NCBI GenBank assembly: GCA_004963905.1
Contig: SUGL01000003.1
Location: 62,001-126,000 of the forward strand
Length of the DNA: 64,000 bases
Source of the DNA: Mesorhizobium sp.
Lineage (GTDB): Bacteria; Pseudomonadota; Alphaproteobacteria; Rhizobiales; Rhizobiaceae
Direction: 5' to 3'
Shown here: positions 1 through 8,959 of the stretch, one piece after another
Layout of the letters: every line of letters starts with the position of its first letter
Numbering within the stretch: position 1 is the stretch's first letter
Position numbers and translations under genes: made by a program
Notes under the pieces: generated by a model
The model's input: the letters and a program-made list of their open reading frames with translations, nothing else
Told to the model about the DNA's origin: nothing
Database searches by the model: none

Positions 1-1100
1 GCGCGGGTGATCGCCGTATAGAGCCAGCGCTGCCTTGTCTCCTTGAACGCCCAGCTCTCGTCGAACAGCACGACGTCGTTCCATTGCGAGCCCTGCGCCT
101 TGTGCACCGTCAGCGCATAGCCATAGTCGAAATCGTCGAAGCGCTTCTTCTGCTGCCAGGGGATTTCGGCGTCCGGATCCTCGAAGGCCGCCTTCAAGAG
201 CTTGATCTTGGCGACGCCGCGGTCGGGATCGTCCTCCTCCGGCGAGACCAAGAGGTTGATGCCGGGCTTCACCGTCTCGCGCGACGAGGTCATCACCTTC
301 CACAGCGAGCCGTTGAGCAGCCCCTTGGCCGGATCGTTGCGCAGGCACACCAGCTTGTCGCCGGCCTGCGGATAGTCGGCATTGAAACCCTTCAGCTCGC
401 GCAGCCGCTGGTTATAGCGGCGCCGCGTGCGGTTGGTGCCGACCAGCACCTGGTCCGCCTTGAGCACGAGCTCCTGGTTGACGCCTTCCCTGCCGATCAC
501 CTGCGCCGTGCCGTAGTCGCCATGCATGAACTCGCGGCCTTCGCGCACGTCGAGCGCCAGCCGGATGATCGGATTGTCGCGTGCCTGGCGATGAATTTCG
601 GTGAGCAGCACATCCGGTTCGTGCTCGGTGAAGAAGCCGCCGCCCGAGATCGGCGGCAGCTGCGCGGGGTCGCCCAGAACGAGGATCGGCGTCCCAAAGC
701 TCATCAGGTCGCGGCCAAGCTGCTCGTCGACCATCGAGCATTCGTCGATGACGACCAGCTTGGCGCGCGCGATCGGACTTTGCCGGTTGAGCGCGAAGGT
801 CGGCGAGATCGAGGTCTTGCCTGTCACTTCGTCCTCGACCGATTCCTCGCCCCTCGGCCGGTAGATCAGCGAGTGGATGGTGCGCGCGTTGATCGCGCCC
901 TTGGAGCGCAGCACCTGGGCCGCCTTGCCGGTGAAGGCGGCGAATTGCACCTGCCCGTCGACATGTTCCGCAAAATAGCGCGCCAGCGTCGTCTTGCCGG
1001 TGCCGGCATAGCCGAACAGGCGGAAGACCTGCGGCCGGCCGTCCTTCAGCCAGCGGGCCACCGCCTTCAAGGCCTCGTCCTGTTGGGGAGAGAATTCCAT
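1..1100 (-). CDS. RecD-like ATP-dependent DNA helicase, partial (C-terminus beyond left edge)
   Basis: Superfamily 1B helicase, predicted to unwind DNA with 5'-3' polarity during repair. The frame opens at an ATG (1100) and stays open to the edge, giving about 366 residues. Walker A (GYAGTGKTT) is at residues 30-38, Walker B (VVIDECSMVDE) near 112-122, a GDPAQLPP motif follows, and the C-terminal UvrD_C_2 signature (TVHKAQGSQ, then YTAITRA) is near the edge. The size and lack of RecB/RecC neighbours fit the short stand-alone RecD-like helicases of rhizobia rather than a RecBCD subunit. The family call is firm; the cellular role is inferred. Confidence 0.93.
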   Translation of the reverse strand, partial: MEFSPQQDEALKAVARWLKDGRPQVFRLFGYAGTGKTTLARYFAEHVDGQVQFAAFTGKAAQVLRSKGAINARTIHSLIYRPRGEESVEDEVTGKTSISPTFALNRQSPIARAKLVVIDECSMVDEQLGRDLMSFGTPILVLGDPAQLPPISGGGFFTEHEPDVLLTEIHRQARDNPIIRLALDVREGREFMHGDYGTAQVIGREGVNQELVLKADQVLVGTNRTRRRYNQRLRELKGFNADYPQAGDKLVCLRNDPAKGLLNGSLWKVMTSSRETVKPGINLLVSPEEDDPDRGVAKIKLLKAAFEDPDAEIPWQQKKRFDDFDYGYALTVHKAQGSQWNDVVLFDESWAFKETRQRWLYTAITR

Positions 1101-1246
1101 CAGCGCGACAGACCGGATTCGCGAGCGAAATACAAGATTGGCGTCCCATCACCGGCGTCGTCGGTGACGATCTCGTTTGTTACCAGCTCGGCACGCTATC
1201 AGGCGCAAACAAGAACGTAAAGGGAACAAGCCTGCTTGAGTCTAAA

Positions 1247-1615
1247 CTACCGGCTAGACCCCGGATCGTTTTCCAGCAGGATCGGCTTGCCGTGCGGCGT
1301 GGCATGCGCGGCACGCTCCCAGGCGGCCGCGAGCGCGTCGACCTCGGTCTTGCCGGCAACACCCTTTGCCGACAGCAGCTTTTCCAGCGCCGCCAGCCAG
1401 TGCTCGTAATAGTCGTGGCCGTCGCTTGCGGCGTCGGGCTTCTTCACCTCGGCCGACAGGGCGTCCGCCCATTCGCTCCACGAAAACAGGCCCTTGTCGT
1501 GCAGCGCGACCGTCATGGCGAAAGCCTGCGCCTGCCATGGCTCCGCGAACACCGGATCGTCGAAAACCGTCGGCCGTTCGCTCTCAGGCCGGCTCAAGAT
1601 AGCTCTCCCAGGCAT
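1247..1615 (-). CDS. nitrile hydratase accessory (activator) protein
   Basis: A protein of 122 residues resembling the N-terminal half of nitrile hydratase beta subunits (VFAEPWQAQAFAMTVALH, then FSWSEWADAL). Members of this family act as activators or metallochaperones that load the metal into the alpha subunit. It is the third gene of the operon, and its ATG at 1615 overlaps the end of the beta subunit gene by 32 nt, suggesting translational coupling. A TTG at the beta stop codon is an alternative start. Metal delivery is inferred from family and position. Confidence 0.85.
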   Translation of the reverse strand: MPGRAILSRPESERPTVFDDPVFAEPWQAQAFAMTVALHDKGLFSWSEWADALSAEVKKPDAASDGHDYYEHWLAALEKLLSAKGVAGKTEVDALAAAWERAAHATPHGKPILLENDPGSSR

Positions 1616-2243
1616 CGATGGAGACGATCAAAGTCGGGTCGGCGCCCTCGCCCCAGATCTCCGCGCCGTCGAAAACCACCGTATAGACCCATTGCGGGTT
1701 CTCGCCCTTGCCATGCGCGTTGCTGTCGGGGAACACGAAGCCGTCGCGCACCGCCTCGATCGTCCCGTGCTTGCCGCGCGCATAGCGCGGCAGGCGGGTA
1801 TGGCCGGTGGGGTTGAAATTCTTCGTCCGCACGCGGTCGCCCGCCCGGAATCGCGCCGGCGTGGCGACCGGCCGGTCGCACGGCCCGCCTTTGGCAAGCG
1901 CCGCCGGCACGTCCGCCGCCTTCAGCACACGCTTCGGCGTCGCGGCCGGATCGACCGCTCTGCCGGCCGCAAGGTCGCGCTCCGTAACAAACCCATGGCG
2001 CTTCAAAAGCGTCTCCAGCGCCCTGATCCAGATCTGGTAGTAGCTCGAGGCGTAATAGTCGGCCGGATGCAGGGACTCCCGCGCATGCCGGCTCTCGTCG
2101 ATATTCCAGGCGCCCATGGCGCCGGCGGTGAGCGTCACGCCCAGCGCGCGCTTCTCCCACGCGGCGTGGAAATAGGGCTCGTCCTTTTCGGGCGCGACCG
2201 GCCCGAAACCCATCTGCCCGCCGAGATCCTGCGGCCCGTTCAT
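1584..2243 (-). CDS. nthB: nitrile hydratase subunit beta
   Basis: Beta subunit (219 residues) of the heterodimeric enzyme that hydrates nitriles to amides in the cytoplasm. The N-terminus MNGPQDLGGQMGFGPV is the family hallmark. A central helical region (YYASSYYQIWIRALE) and the C-terminal beta barrel (FRAGDRVRTKNFNPTGHTR, then IWGEGADPTLIVSIDAWESY) are present. An SD-like GGAGAA precedes the ATG. It begins 13 nt after the alpha subunit stop, so alpha, beta and activator form one transcript. No amidase follows, so the fate of the amide product is not set here. Confidence 0.96.
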   Translation of the reverse strand: MNGPQDLGGQMGFGPVAPEKDEPYFHAAWEKRALGVTLTAGAMGAWNIDESRHARESLHPADYYASSYYQIWIRALETLLKRHGFVTERDLAAGRAVDPAATPKRVLKAADVPAALAKGGPCDRPVATPARFRAGDRVRTKNFNPTGHTRLPRYARGKHGTIEAVRDGFVFPDSNAHGKGENPQWVYTVVFDGAEIWGEGADPTLIVSIDAWESYLEPA

Positions 2244-2256
2244 GCCGGTTCTCCGT

Positions 2257-2862
2257 TCATTCCGGCTCCTTGGCGAGCGCCGTGCCGATCATCGCGTCGC
2301 GGCTGACCAGGCCCGCAAGCTGTTCCTCGCTCCAGCCCTCGGTGCCCTTCGGCCGCATCGGCACCACCAGGTAACGAAGCTCGGCGGTCGAATCCCAGAC
2401 ACGGATCTTCTTATCCTTGGGCAGCGTCAGCCCGAACTCTTCCAGCACGCCGCGCGGATCGATGACGGCCCGCGAGCGGTAAGGCGGCGCCTTGTACCAG
2501 ACCGGCGGCAGGCCGAGCACCGACCATGGATAGCAGGAGCAGAGCGTGCAGACGACGAGGTTGTGCGTCTCCTCGGTGTTGAAGACGGCCTGCATGTGCT
2601 CGCCCTGCCGGCCGGTATAGCTCAGCGAGGCGATCGCCGCCGTCGCGTCGCGCTTCAGCCATTCCGCATAGGCCGGATCGCTCCAGGCCTTGGCCACCAC
2701 CCTGGCGCCGTTGCGCGGGCCGATCTTCGTCTCGTAGGTATCGACGATGACGTCGATGGCCGCCGGGTCGATCAAGCCTTTTTCGGTGAGGATCGTCTCC
2801 AGTGCGCGCACGCGCGCGGCGAACGGATCGAGCTCGTTGTCGTGGTCGTGATCATGGGACAT
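2257..2862 (-). CDS. nthA: nitrile hydratase subunit alpha, cobalt type
   Basis: Catalytic subunit (201 residues). The metal-binding loop VCTLCSC lies at residues 104-110. Thr between the first two cysteines is the established signature of the non-corrin cobalt enzymes; iron enzymes have Ser there. C105, C108 and C110 plus the S109 backbone would bind the metal, with two cysteines oxidised in the active form. The downstream PVWYK motif is also typical. The N-terminus is rich in His and Asp ([10 protein letters not shown]) and might bind metal, which is a guess. It is the first gene of the operon, 63 nt after the RND permease stop, so it may have a short promoter of its own or be read through. 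Confidence 0.96.
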   Translation of the reverse strand: MSHDHDHDNELDPFAARVRALETILTEKGLIDPAAIDVIVDTYETKIGPRNGARVVAKAWSDPAYAEWLKRDATAAIASLSYTGRQGEHMQAVFNTEETHNLVVCTLCSCYPWSVLGLPPVWYKAPPYRSRAVIDPRGVLEEFGLTLPKDKKIRVWDSTAELRYLVVPMRPKGTEGWSEEQLAGLVSRDAMIGTALAKEPE

Positions 2863-2925
2863 GGCGCCAGACTATGATCGCCGACGAGCCGCCGCAAGCA
2901 CCACGCCTTGGGCCAGAAGCGGTGG

Positions 2926-5900
2926 CTACTCTGCAGCCACCTTTTTCGGCTCGGCTTCTTCCTCGGAGTCGAACAGCGAACGCTGCTCGACAGGCTCGAC
3001 CGCGTGCAGCGCCGGCCGGCTCTTCTTCGACGAGAAGCCGAGCAGCCAGCCGGAGAAGTTTTCGAAATAGACGTAGATCACCGGCGTGACGAACAGCGTG
3101 AGCGCCTGCGAGGCGAGCAGGCCGCCGACGACGGCGATGCCGAGCGGCTGGCGCAGCTCGGCGCTGGCGCCGGTGCCGAGCGCGATCGGGAACGTGCCCA
3201 TCAAGGCGGCCAACGTCGTCATCATGATCGGCCGGAAACGCATCAGGCATGCCCTGTGGATGGAATCCCTGGCCGACATGCCTTGCCGTCTGAGTTCCAG
3301 CGCCACGTCGACCATCATGATGCCGTTCTTCTTGACGATGCCGATCAGCATCAGGATGCCGATCACCGCGATGACCGACAGGTCCATGCCGGCGAAACGC
3401 AGAGCCAGCACCGCGCCAAGCACCGCCGACGGCAGGCCGGTGAGGATGGTAAGCGGGTGGATGAAGCTCTCATAGAGCATGCCGAGCACGATATAGATCG
3501 TCAGGATCGCGCCGCCGATCAGCAGGCCCTGATTGGCGAGCGAATCCTGGAAGGTCTTTGCCGTGCCGGCGAAGCTGGTCGAGATCGCCTTCGGCATGCC
3601 GATCTGCTCTTTCAGCTGGTCGATGCGGGTCACGGTGTCGCCGAGCGACACGCCCTGCGGCAGGTTGTAGGAGATCGTCACCGCCGGCAACTGACCGAGC
3701 TGGTTGACGGTCAGCGCGCCTGCCGTGCGATCGACATGGGCGAAGGCGCCGAGCGGCACCAGGCTGCCGCTCGCCGTCCTCACCTGGATGGCCAGCATGC
3801 GCTCGGGCGACCACTCGATCTTCGGATCGAGCTCTGTGATCACCTCATAGCTGTCGGCCGAACCGAAAATGGTTGAGACCTGATCGGTGCCGAAACCGCC
3901 ATAGAGGGCCGAGCGCAGCGTGCTGGTGTCGACGCCGAGCTGGGCGGCCTTGTCGCGGTCGACCACCAGCGACGCCTGCAGGGCGTTGTTCTGCAAGTCA
4001 CTGGTGACGTCGGTGAACGTCGTGTGATCCGCCGCCATCGCGTCATTCAGCTTCTGCGCCCAGATATCGGTCTGGCCGGTATCGAGGCCCTGAACCACGA
4101 GCTGGTAGGCGCTGGCGGAAGCGCGCGAGCCCAGCCTGAGATTCTGAACCGGCTGCATATAGGTTTCGATGCCGGCGACGCCGGCCAGCTGCCGCCGCAA
4201 GTCCGAGAGCACCTTCTCGATATTGGGCCTCTGGTCCTTGTCCTTCAGCTGCACATAGAGCTGGCCCTGGTTCAGCGCGTTGTTGCCGCTGCCGGCCGAC
4301 CAGGCCACATGCGCGACGTAAGGCGAATGCGCGAAGACATTCGCCACCTGGCCCTGCAGCTTCACCATGGCGTCGAAGGAGATGTCCTGCCGGGCCATCG
4401 TCGTCACCGAAATCTGGCCGATATCCTCCTGCGGGAAGAAGCCCTTCGGCGAGGCTTGGATCAGCCAGACCGACGCCGCCGCCGTACCTATGAAGACGAG
4501 GAATACGAAGAAGGTGTGCCGCAGGCAGAAGCTTAGCAGCCAGTCGTAGCCGCGCGTGAAGAGGTCATGGCCGTGGCCTTCGCCATGCGCCTCGCGGTCG
4601 GCTTTGGTCACCGACAGCAGCCGCGAGCACAGCATCGGCGTCAGCGTCAGCGACACGAACATCGACGCCAGGATGGCGACCGTCACCACGACCGCGAATT
4701 CGTTGAAGATACGGCCGATGACGCCGCCCATCAGAAGCACGGGGATGAACACCGCCACCAGCGAGATGGAGATCGAGATGATGGTGAAGCCGATCTCGCG
4801 CGCTCCCTTCAGCGAAGCGTCGAAGGCCGACAGCCCATCCTCCTCCATGTGACGGAAGATGTTTTCGAGCATGACGATGGCGTCGTCGACGACGAGGCCG
4901 ACGGCAAGCGTGAGACCCATCAGCGAGATGTTGTCGATCGAGAAGCCGAACAGGAACATCGCGCCCAGCGTGGCGATCAGCGAGATCGGCACGGCCACGG
5001 CCGGGATGATCGTCGCGGTCAGCCGGCGCAGGAAGACGAAGATCACCATCACCACCAGCGCGATGGTCAAAAGCAGCGTGAACTGCACGTCGTCGACGGC
5101 CTGTCGGATCGACGTCGAGCGGTCGTTGAGCAGCTTGATGCTGGCGGCGGCCGGCATCTGGTCCTGGAAGGACGGCAGCATCGCCTTGACCTTGTCGACG
5201 ACGTCGACGGTGTTGGCGTCGGGCTGACGTTGCACGGCCATGATGATCGCGCGGGTACCATCGTACCAGCTTGCGGTGGTCGTGGTCTGCACCGAATCGA
5301 CGACGCGGGTGACCTCGCCCAGCCGCACCGGGTGGCCGTTCTTGGTGGCGATGATCAGGTCGGAGAACCCGGCGGCGTTGTCGAGCTGGGTATTGGCGGT
5401 GATGGTGAGCTGCTGCTTGTTGTTCTGCAGCACGCCGAGCGGTGTGTTGCTGTTCGCCGACGTGATGGCCGCCTGCAGCTGATCGATCGAGATGCCGCGC
5501 GCGGCAAGCGCGGTCGGATCGATCTGGATGCGCACCGCATATTTCTGCTGGCCGAAGATCGAGACCTGCGCCACGCCGTCGATGGTCGACAGCGACGGCG
5601 AGATGACGTTCTCGGCGAATGCGTCGAGGTCGGTCAGCGGGACCGTGTCGCTGACCAGCGACATCAAAAGGATCGGAGCGTCGGCCGGATTGACCTTGCG
5701 ATAGCTCGGCGGCGCGGTCATTTCCGGCGGCAGCGATCTTTGCGTGCGCGCGATTGCCGCCTGCACGTCGGCGGCCGCCGTGTCGATGTCGCGGTTGAGC
5801 ACGAACTGGATGGCGATCGAGGTCTGGCCGAGCGAGTTGGTGGTCGAGATCGAATCGATGCCGGCGATCGTGGAGAACTGCTTGATCAGCGGCGTCGCAA

Positions 5901-6084
5901 CGGACGTCGCCATCGTCTCCGGCGAAGCGCCGGGCAGCTGGGCCGAGACGTTGACCACCGGAAATTCGGCGCTCGGCAGCGCCGCGACCGGCAGGAACTT
6001 GTAGGCAAAGATACCGCCCAGCACGAGGGCGAACGACATCAGCAGCGTGGCGACGGGTCTGCGTATGCAGAATTCGGAGATCAT
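2926..6084 (-). CDS. RND multidrug efflux permease (HAE1 family)
   Basis: Inner-membrane proton-driven pump subunit of 1052 residues, the usual length for AcrB/MdtB-like permeases. It begins MISEFCIRRPVATLLM, runs into TM1, and has the two large periplasmic loops and 12 predicted membrane helices of the family. The TM4 region includes GLVVDDAIVMLENI, carrying the paired Asp residues of the proton relay. The start codon overlaps the stop of the upstream adaptor by 4 nt (ATGA), so the two are translationally coupled. No outer-membrane TolC gene is adjacent, so a TolC encoded elsewhere is presumably used. Substrates cannot be read from sequence. Confidence 0.96.
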   Translation of the reverse strand: MISEFCIRRPVATLLMSFALVLGGIFAYKFLPVAALPSAEFPVVNVSAQLPGASPETMATSVATPLIKQFSTIAGIDSISTTNSLGQTSIAIQFVLNRDIDTAAADVQAAIARTQRSLPPEMTAPPSYRKVNPADAPILLMSLVSDTVPLTDLDAFAENVISPSLSTIDGVAQVSIFGQQKYAVRIQIDPTALAARGISIDQLQAAITSANSNTPLGVLQNNKQQLTITANTQLDNAAGFSDLIIATKNGHPVRLGEVTRVVDSVQTTTTASWYDGTRAIIMAVQRQPDANTVDVVDKVKAMLPSFQDQMPAAASIKLLNDRSTSIRQAVDDVQFTLLLTIALVVMVIFVFLRRLTATIIPAVAVPISLIATLGAMFLFGFSIDNISLMGLTLAVGLVVDDAIVMLENIFRHMEEDGLSAFDASLKGAREIGFTIISISISLVAVFIPVLLMGGVIGRIFNEFAVVVTVAILASMFVSLTLTPMLCSRLLSVTKADREAHGEGHGHDLFTRGYDWLLSFCLRHTFFVFLVFIGTAAASVWLIQASPKGFFPQEDIGQISVTTMARQDISFDAMVKLQGQVANVFAHSPYVAHVAWSAGSGNNALNQGQLYVQLKDKDQRPNIEKVLSDLRRQLAGVAGIETYMQPVQNLRLGSRASASAYQLVVQGLDTGQTDIWAQKLNDAMAADHTTFTDVTSDLQNNALQASLVVDRDKAAQLGVDTSTLRSALYGGFGTDQVSTIFGSADSYEVITELDPKIEWSPERMLAIQVRTASGSLVPLGAFAHVDRTAGALTVNQLGQLPAVTISYNLPQGVSLGDTVTRIDQLKEQIGMPKAISTSFAGTAKTFQDSLANQGLLIGGAILTIYIVLGMLYESFIHPLTILTGLPSAVLGAVLALRFAGMDLSVIAVIGILMLIGIVKKNGIMMVDVALELRRQGMSARDSIHRACLMRFRPIMMTTLAALMGTFPIALGTGASAELRQPLGIAVVGGLLASQALTLFVTPVIYVYFENFSGWLLGFSSKKSRPALHAVEPVEQRSLFDSEEEAEPKKVAAE

Positions 6085-7382
6085 GGCCGCGCCCCGCCCG
6101 CCTTGTCGGCACCACTCGCCTTGTCGGCTTCCGCGACCTTGCGAGTGGCCTGATCGGCGCCGTTACCGGCGGTCTTGCCTTCGTGCACGGCAGCGCCGTC
6201 CTTCAGCCTGGTCTGACCTTCGACGACGACTTTTTCACCGCTCCTCAGCCCGTGGCTGATGGCGCTGTTTTCGCCTTCCGTCAGCGCCACCTGCACCGGC
6301 CGCATCTCAACGGTGTTGTCGGGCTTGACCACATAGACGAAGGAGCCCTTCTGGCTGGGCTGTACCGCGACCGTCGGCACCGAGGTCATCTGCGGCATCG
6401 TGCCGGCGTCGAGCACGACGTTCACATACTGGCCCGGCCAAAGCGAAAGATCGGAGTTCGGTATGCTCGCCCGCGTGGCGATGGTGCCGGAGGCGGTGTC
6501 GACGCTGGAATCGACGAAATCGAGCGTGCCCTTGCCGATCGGCGTCGGATTGCCGTCCTTGGTCAGCGTCACGTCCCCTTGCTGCGGGTTCGCAAGTTCT
6601 TTGTGCAGCAGGGCAAGGTCGCTTTCCGGCAGCGTGAAATTCACCTGCAGCGGGTCCATCTGGGTGATGGTGACAAGCGGCGTCGTACTGCTTGAGTTGC
6701 CGTTGCTGGTGGTGACGAGATCGCCGACTGAGACGTTGACCGCTCCGAGCCTGCCTGAAATGGGCGCGGTGATGGTCGCGTAGCTCAGCTGCACCGTATC
6801 GGCGTCGATCGTCGCTTTGTCGGCATCGATGGTGGCGGCCGCTGCCCTTTGCGCCGCCAGCGCCTGATCGTAGGTCTGCTGCGTGCCCGCCTGCTTGGCG
6901 ACGAGATCCTTGGCGCGCTGCAGATCGGCCTGGGCGCTGACGAGCATCGCCTGGTCCTTGACCAGCGTCGCCTGGTCCTTGGCGAGTTGTGCCTTCAAGG
7001 CCCGATCGTCCAACGAGAGCAGAAGGTCGCCAGCCTTGACCATTTGCCCATCCTTCACGGCGATCGACATGATCTGGCTGGAGACACGGGCATTTATGTT
7101 CACCACCGCCGGCGACGATACGAAGCCGATGGCGTAGCGGCGGATCGGAAAATCGGCGGTCGTAGCGGTTGCCGAAACGATCGAGGCCGAACGCGGACCG
7201 CCACCGCCGCCCTTCGAATTATCCGATGCCTTGGCCGTTTTGTCCGTGTCGGCCGTCGATGCCTGCTGGCCCGAGATCAGCTGCCGAACCTTGTCCATCG
7301 CGGTCGGCGAAAGATAGAGGCCGGCACCTGCAAGACAGGCCAGCGCAACGACGGTGGTGGCGATTTTTCCGCGCATCGACAA
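6081..7382 (-). CDS. RND efflux periplasmic adaptor (membrane fusion protein)
   Basis: HlyD/AcrA-type adaptor of 433 residues linking the RND permease to an outer-membrane channel. It has an N-terminal hydrophobic anchor or signal (residues 7-27), a Ser/Gly-rich linker, the lipoyl/barrel-sandwich half motif (ARVSSQIMSIAVKDGQMVKAG), an alpha-hairpin rich in Ala/Gln/Lys around residues 125-200, and a beta-barrel domain (TITAPISGRLGAVNVSVGD). The C-terminal 30 residues are a low-complexity Ala/Lys/Asp tail. It is the first gene of the pump operon; a palindromic operator candidate lies 137 nt upstream. No divergent regulator gene is present. Confidence 0.94.
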   Translation of the reverse strand: MSMRGKIATTVVALACLAGAGLYLSPTAMDKVRQLISGQQASTADTDKTAKASDNSKGGGGGPRSASIVSATATTADFPIRRYAIGFVSSPAVVNINARVSSQIMSIAVKDGQMVKAGDLLLSLDDRALKAQLAKDQATLVKDQAMLVSAQADLQRAKDLVAKQAGTQQTYDQALAAQRAAAATIDADKATIDADTVQLSYATITAPISGRLGAVNVSVGDLVTTSNGNSSSTTPLVTITQMDPLQVNFTLPESDLALLHKELANPQQGDVTLTKDGNPTPIGKGTLDFVDSSVDTASGTIATRASIPNSDLSLWPGQYVNVVLDAGTMPQMTSVPTVAVQPSQKGSFVYVVKPDNTVEMRPVQVALTEGENSAISHGLRSGEKVVVEGQTRLKDGAAVHEGKTAGNGADQATRKVAEADKASGADKAGGARP

Positions 7383-7518
7383 TGAGCCCTCTACCCGACA
7401 CGCCGATCTCGGTGGTCCATTCTAGCTCGTTTCACGGCGCCTTGCCGCGATTTTCGCCGAATAGATAGGACAAGGCTTTGGCGGAAAAGGGCCAAAACGC
7501 GGCATTACGAAGATTTAA

Positions 7519-7531
7519 TGTGCACTGCACA
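7519..7531. promoter_or_regulatory. candidate operator of the RND efflux operon
   Basis: A perfect palindrome TGTGCA-C-TGCACA. On the minus strand it overlaps a possible -35 (TTGTGC) spaced 17 nt from CGTAAT, so a repressor bound here would block the efflux operon. Another TGTGCAG copy lies immediately beyond it. The palindrome is seen; the role is inferred and the regulator is not in this window. Confidence 0.4.
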
Positions 7532-7589
7532 ATCGCTGTGCAGCCGGCTAATGTGCCGTGGCGGACCTTTCACCGGCCTGCGAATGTGC

Positions 7590-8189
7590 TCAGCGCAGCA
7601 TCGGCCAGAGCGTTGCCGCCAAGAGCAGACCCATGGCAATGTTGAACCATTTCAGCCGCACGGGATCCGACAGGAAGCCGCGCAGCGCGGTGCCGAATCC
7701 GGCCCACACGGACACGCTTGGCAGATTGACGATGGTGAAGGCGACTGCGATCAGCGCCACCGAGACGAACGGGTGGTCCGCATCGGTGTAGACGGCCATG
7801 GCGGTGATCGCCATCACCCACGCCTTGGGATTGACCCACTGGAACGCCGCGGCGTCGATAAAGCGCATCGGCCGCGCCTCCGCCCCTTTTCTGTCGCTCA
7901 TCGAGCGTGACATGGCGATCTTCCAGGCGAGGTAGAGCAGGTAGGCGGCGCCCGCGATTTTCAGCGCCGTGTGCAGCGCGGGAACCGCCGTCAGCACCGC
8001 GCCGAGCCCGAAACCGACGGCCAGCAGCAGCACCAGAAAGCCGATGCTGATGCCCAGCATGTGCGGAACGGTTCTGACGATGCCGAAATTGACCCCGGAT
8101 GTCAGCAGCATGAGATTGTTCGGTCCCGGCGTGATCGAAGTCACGAAGGCGTAGACCAACAGAGCAAGGAACGCGTTGAGGGACATCAT
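7590..8189 (-). CDS. LysE/RhtB-family amino-acid exporter
   Basis: Small membrane exporter (199 residues, about six membrane helices) that exports amino acids or related metabolites. The N-terminal family motif TSITPGPNNLMLLTSG is intact. I chose the ATG at 8189 because a strong GGGAGGA sits just upstream; a longer frame to 8246 would add an unlikely charged N-terminus. It follows ilvN on the same strand after 118 nt. Export of a branched-chain amino acid is tempting from context but is not shown by the sequence. Confidence 0.9.
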   Translation of the reverse strand: MMSLNAFLALLVYAFVTSITPGPNNLMLLTSGVNFGIVRTVPHMLGISIGFLVLLLAVGFGLGAVLTAVPALHTALKIAGAAYLLYLAWKIAMSRSMSDRKGAEARPMRFIDAAAFQWVNPKAWVMAITAMAVYTDADHPFVSVALIAVAFTIVNLPSVSVWAGFGTALRGFLSDPVRLKWFNIAMGLLLAATLWPMLR

Positions 8190-8307
8190 ATCCTCCCTGG
8201 ATATGTCAGTCTTATTGTCCTTTTTTAGAGGGCGCGCAAAAGCCACGGATGGGCGACTGCCGGACCAGAGGGATCGAAGTAGTGCGGGCGGAGAGTTGCC
8301 GGCGCGC

Positions 8308-8880
8308 TCACATGCCCTGCGGGCCGCGGTTCATCGCCGCCACGCCGGTGCGGCAGATTTCGACCAGGCCGAGCGGCTTCATGATGGCGATGAACTGATC
8401 GAGCTTCGAGCCCTTGCCGGTGATCTCGAAGATGAAATGCTCGGTGTTGGCGTCGATGACGCTGGCCCGGAAGGCATCCGCCAGCCGCAGCGCCTCGACG
8501 CGGGCGTCGCCCGTTCCGGCGACCTTGACCAAGGCAAGCTCTCGCTCCAGCGGCCGCTCCTGGCCGAGCTCGTGCGAGCGAACGGTAAGGTCGACCACGC
8601 GATGCACCGGCACGATGCGCTCGAGCTGATGCTTGATCTGCTCCAGCACATGCGGCGTGCCGCGCGTCACGATGGTGATGCGCGACAGATGCTTCTCGTG
8701 CTCTGTCTCCGAGACGGTCAGGCTTTCGATGTTGTAGCCGCGCCCCGAGAACAGGCCGATGACGCGGGCAAGCACGCCCGGTTCGTTGTCGACCAGCACG
8801 GAAAGCGTGTGCGTTTCCGGCTTCTCGGTTTCCTTGGCGATGAAATAGGCGGAGCCCGTCGGCTGGAGCTGTGCGTTCAT
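8308..8880 (-). CDS. ilvN: acetolactate synthase small (regulatory) subunit
   Basis: Regulatory subunit (190 residues) that confers valine feedback inhibition on acetolactate synthase in isoleucine, valine and leucine synthesis. The N-terminal ACT domain (LSVLVDNEPGVLARVIGLFS, then GYNIESLTV) is canonical, and the C-terminal ALS_ss_C domain follows. The stop is 118 nt before the LysE gene start; the start is 79 nt after the ilvB stop, so the two subunit genes form an operon controlled by the attenuator upstream of ilvB. Confidence 0.97.
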   Translation of the reverse strand: MNAQLQPTGSAYFIAKETEKPETHTLSVLVDNEPGVLARVIGLFSGRGYNIESLTVSETEHEKHLSRITIVTRGTPHVLEQIKHQLERIVPVHRVVDLTVRSHELGQERPLERELALVKVAGTGDARVEALRLADAFRASVIDANTEHFIFEITGKGSKLDQFIAIMKPLGLVEICRTGVAAMNRGPQGM

Positions 8881-8959
8881 GACGTGAATCTCGACTTCAA
8901 TCTCTTGGATCTAACACTCTTTTTCCACACGGCCTTCCAGCCGCGACGTCAGCCCACGG

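Noticed and set aside
4565..6153. Two 500-codon frames, one on each strand, across the RND permease
   Set aside because: Both are shadows of the permease in other frames, with His/Arg/Asp-rich low-complexity translations.
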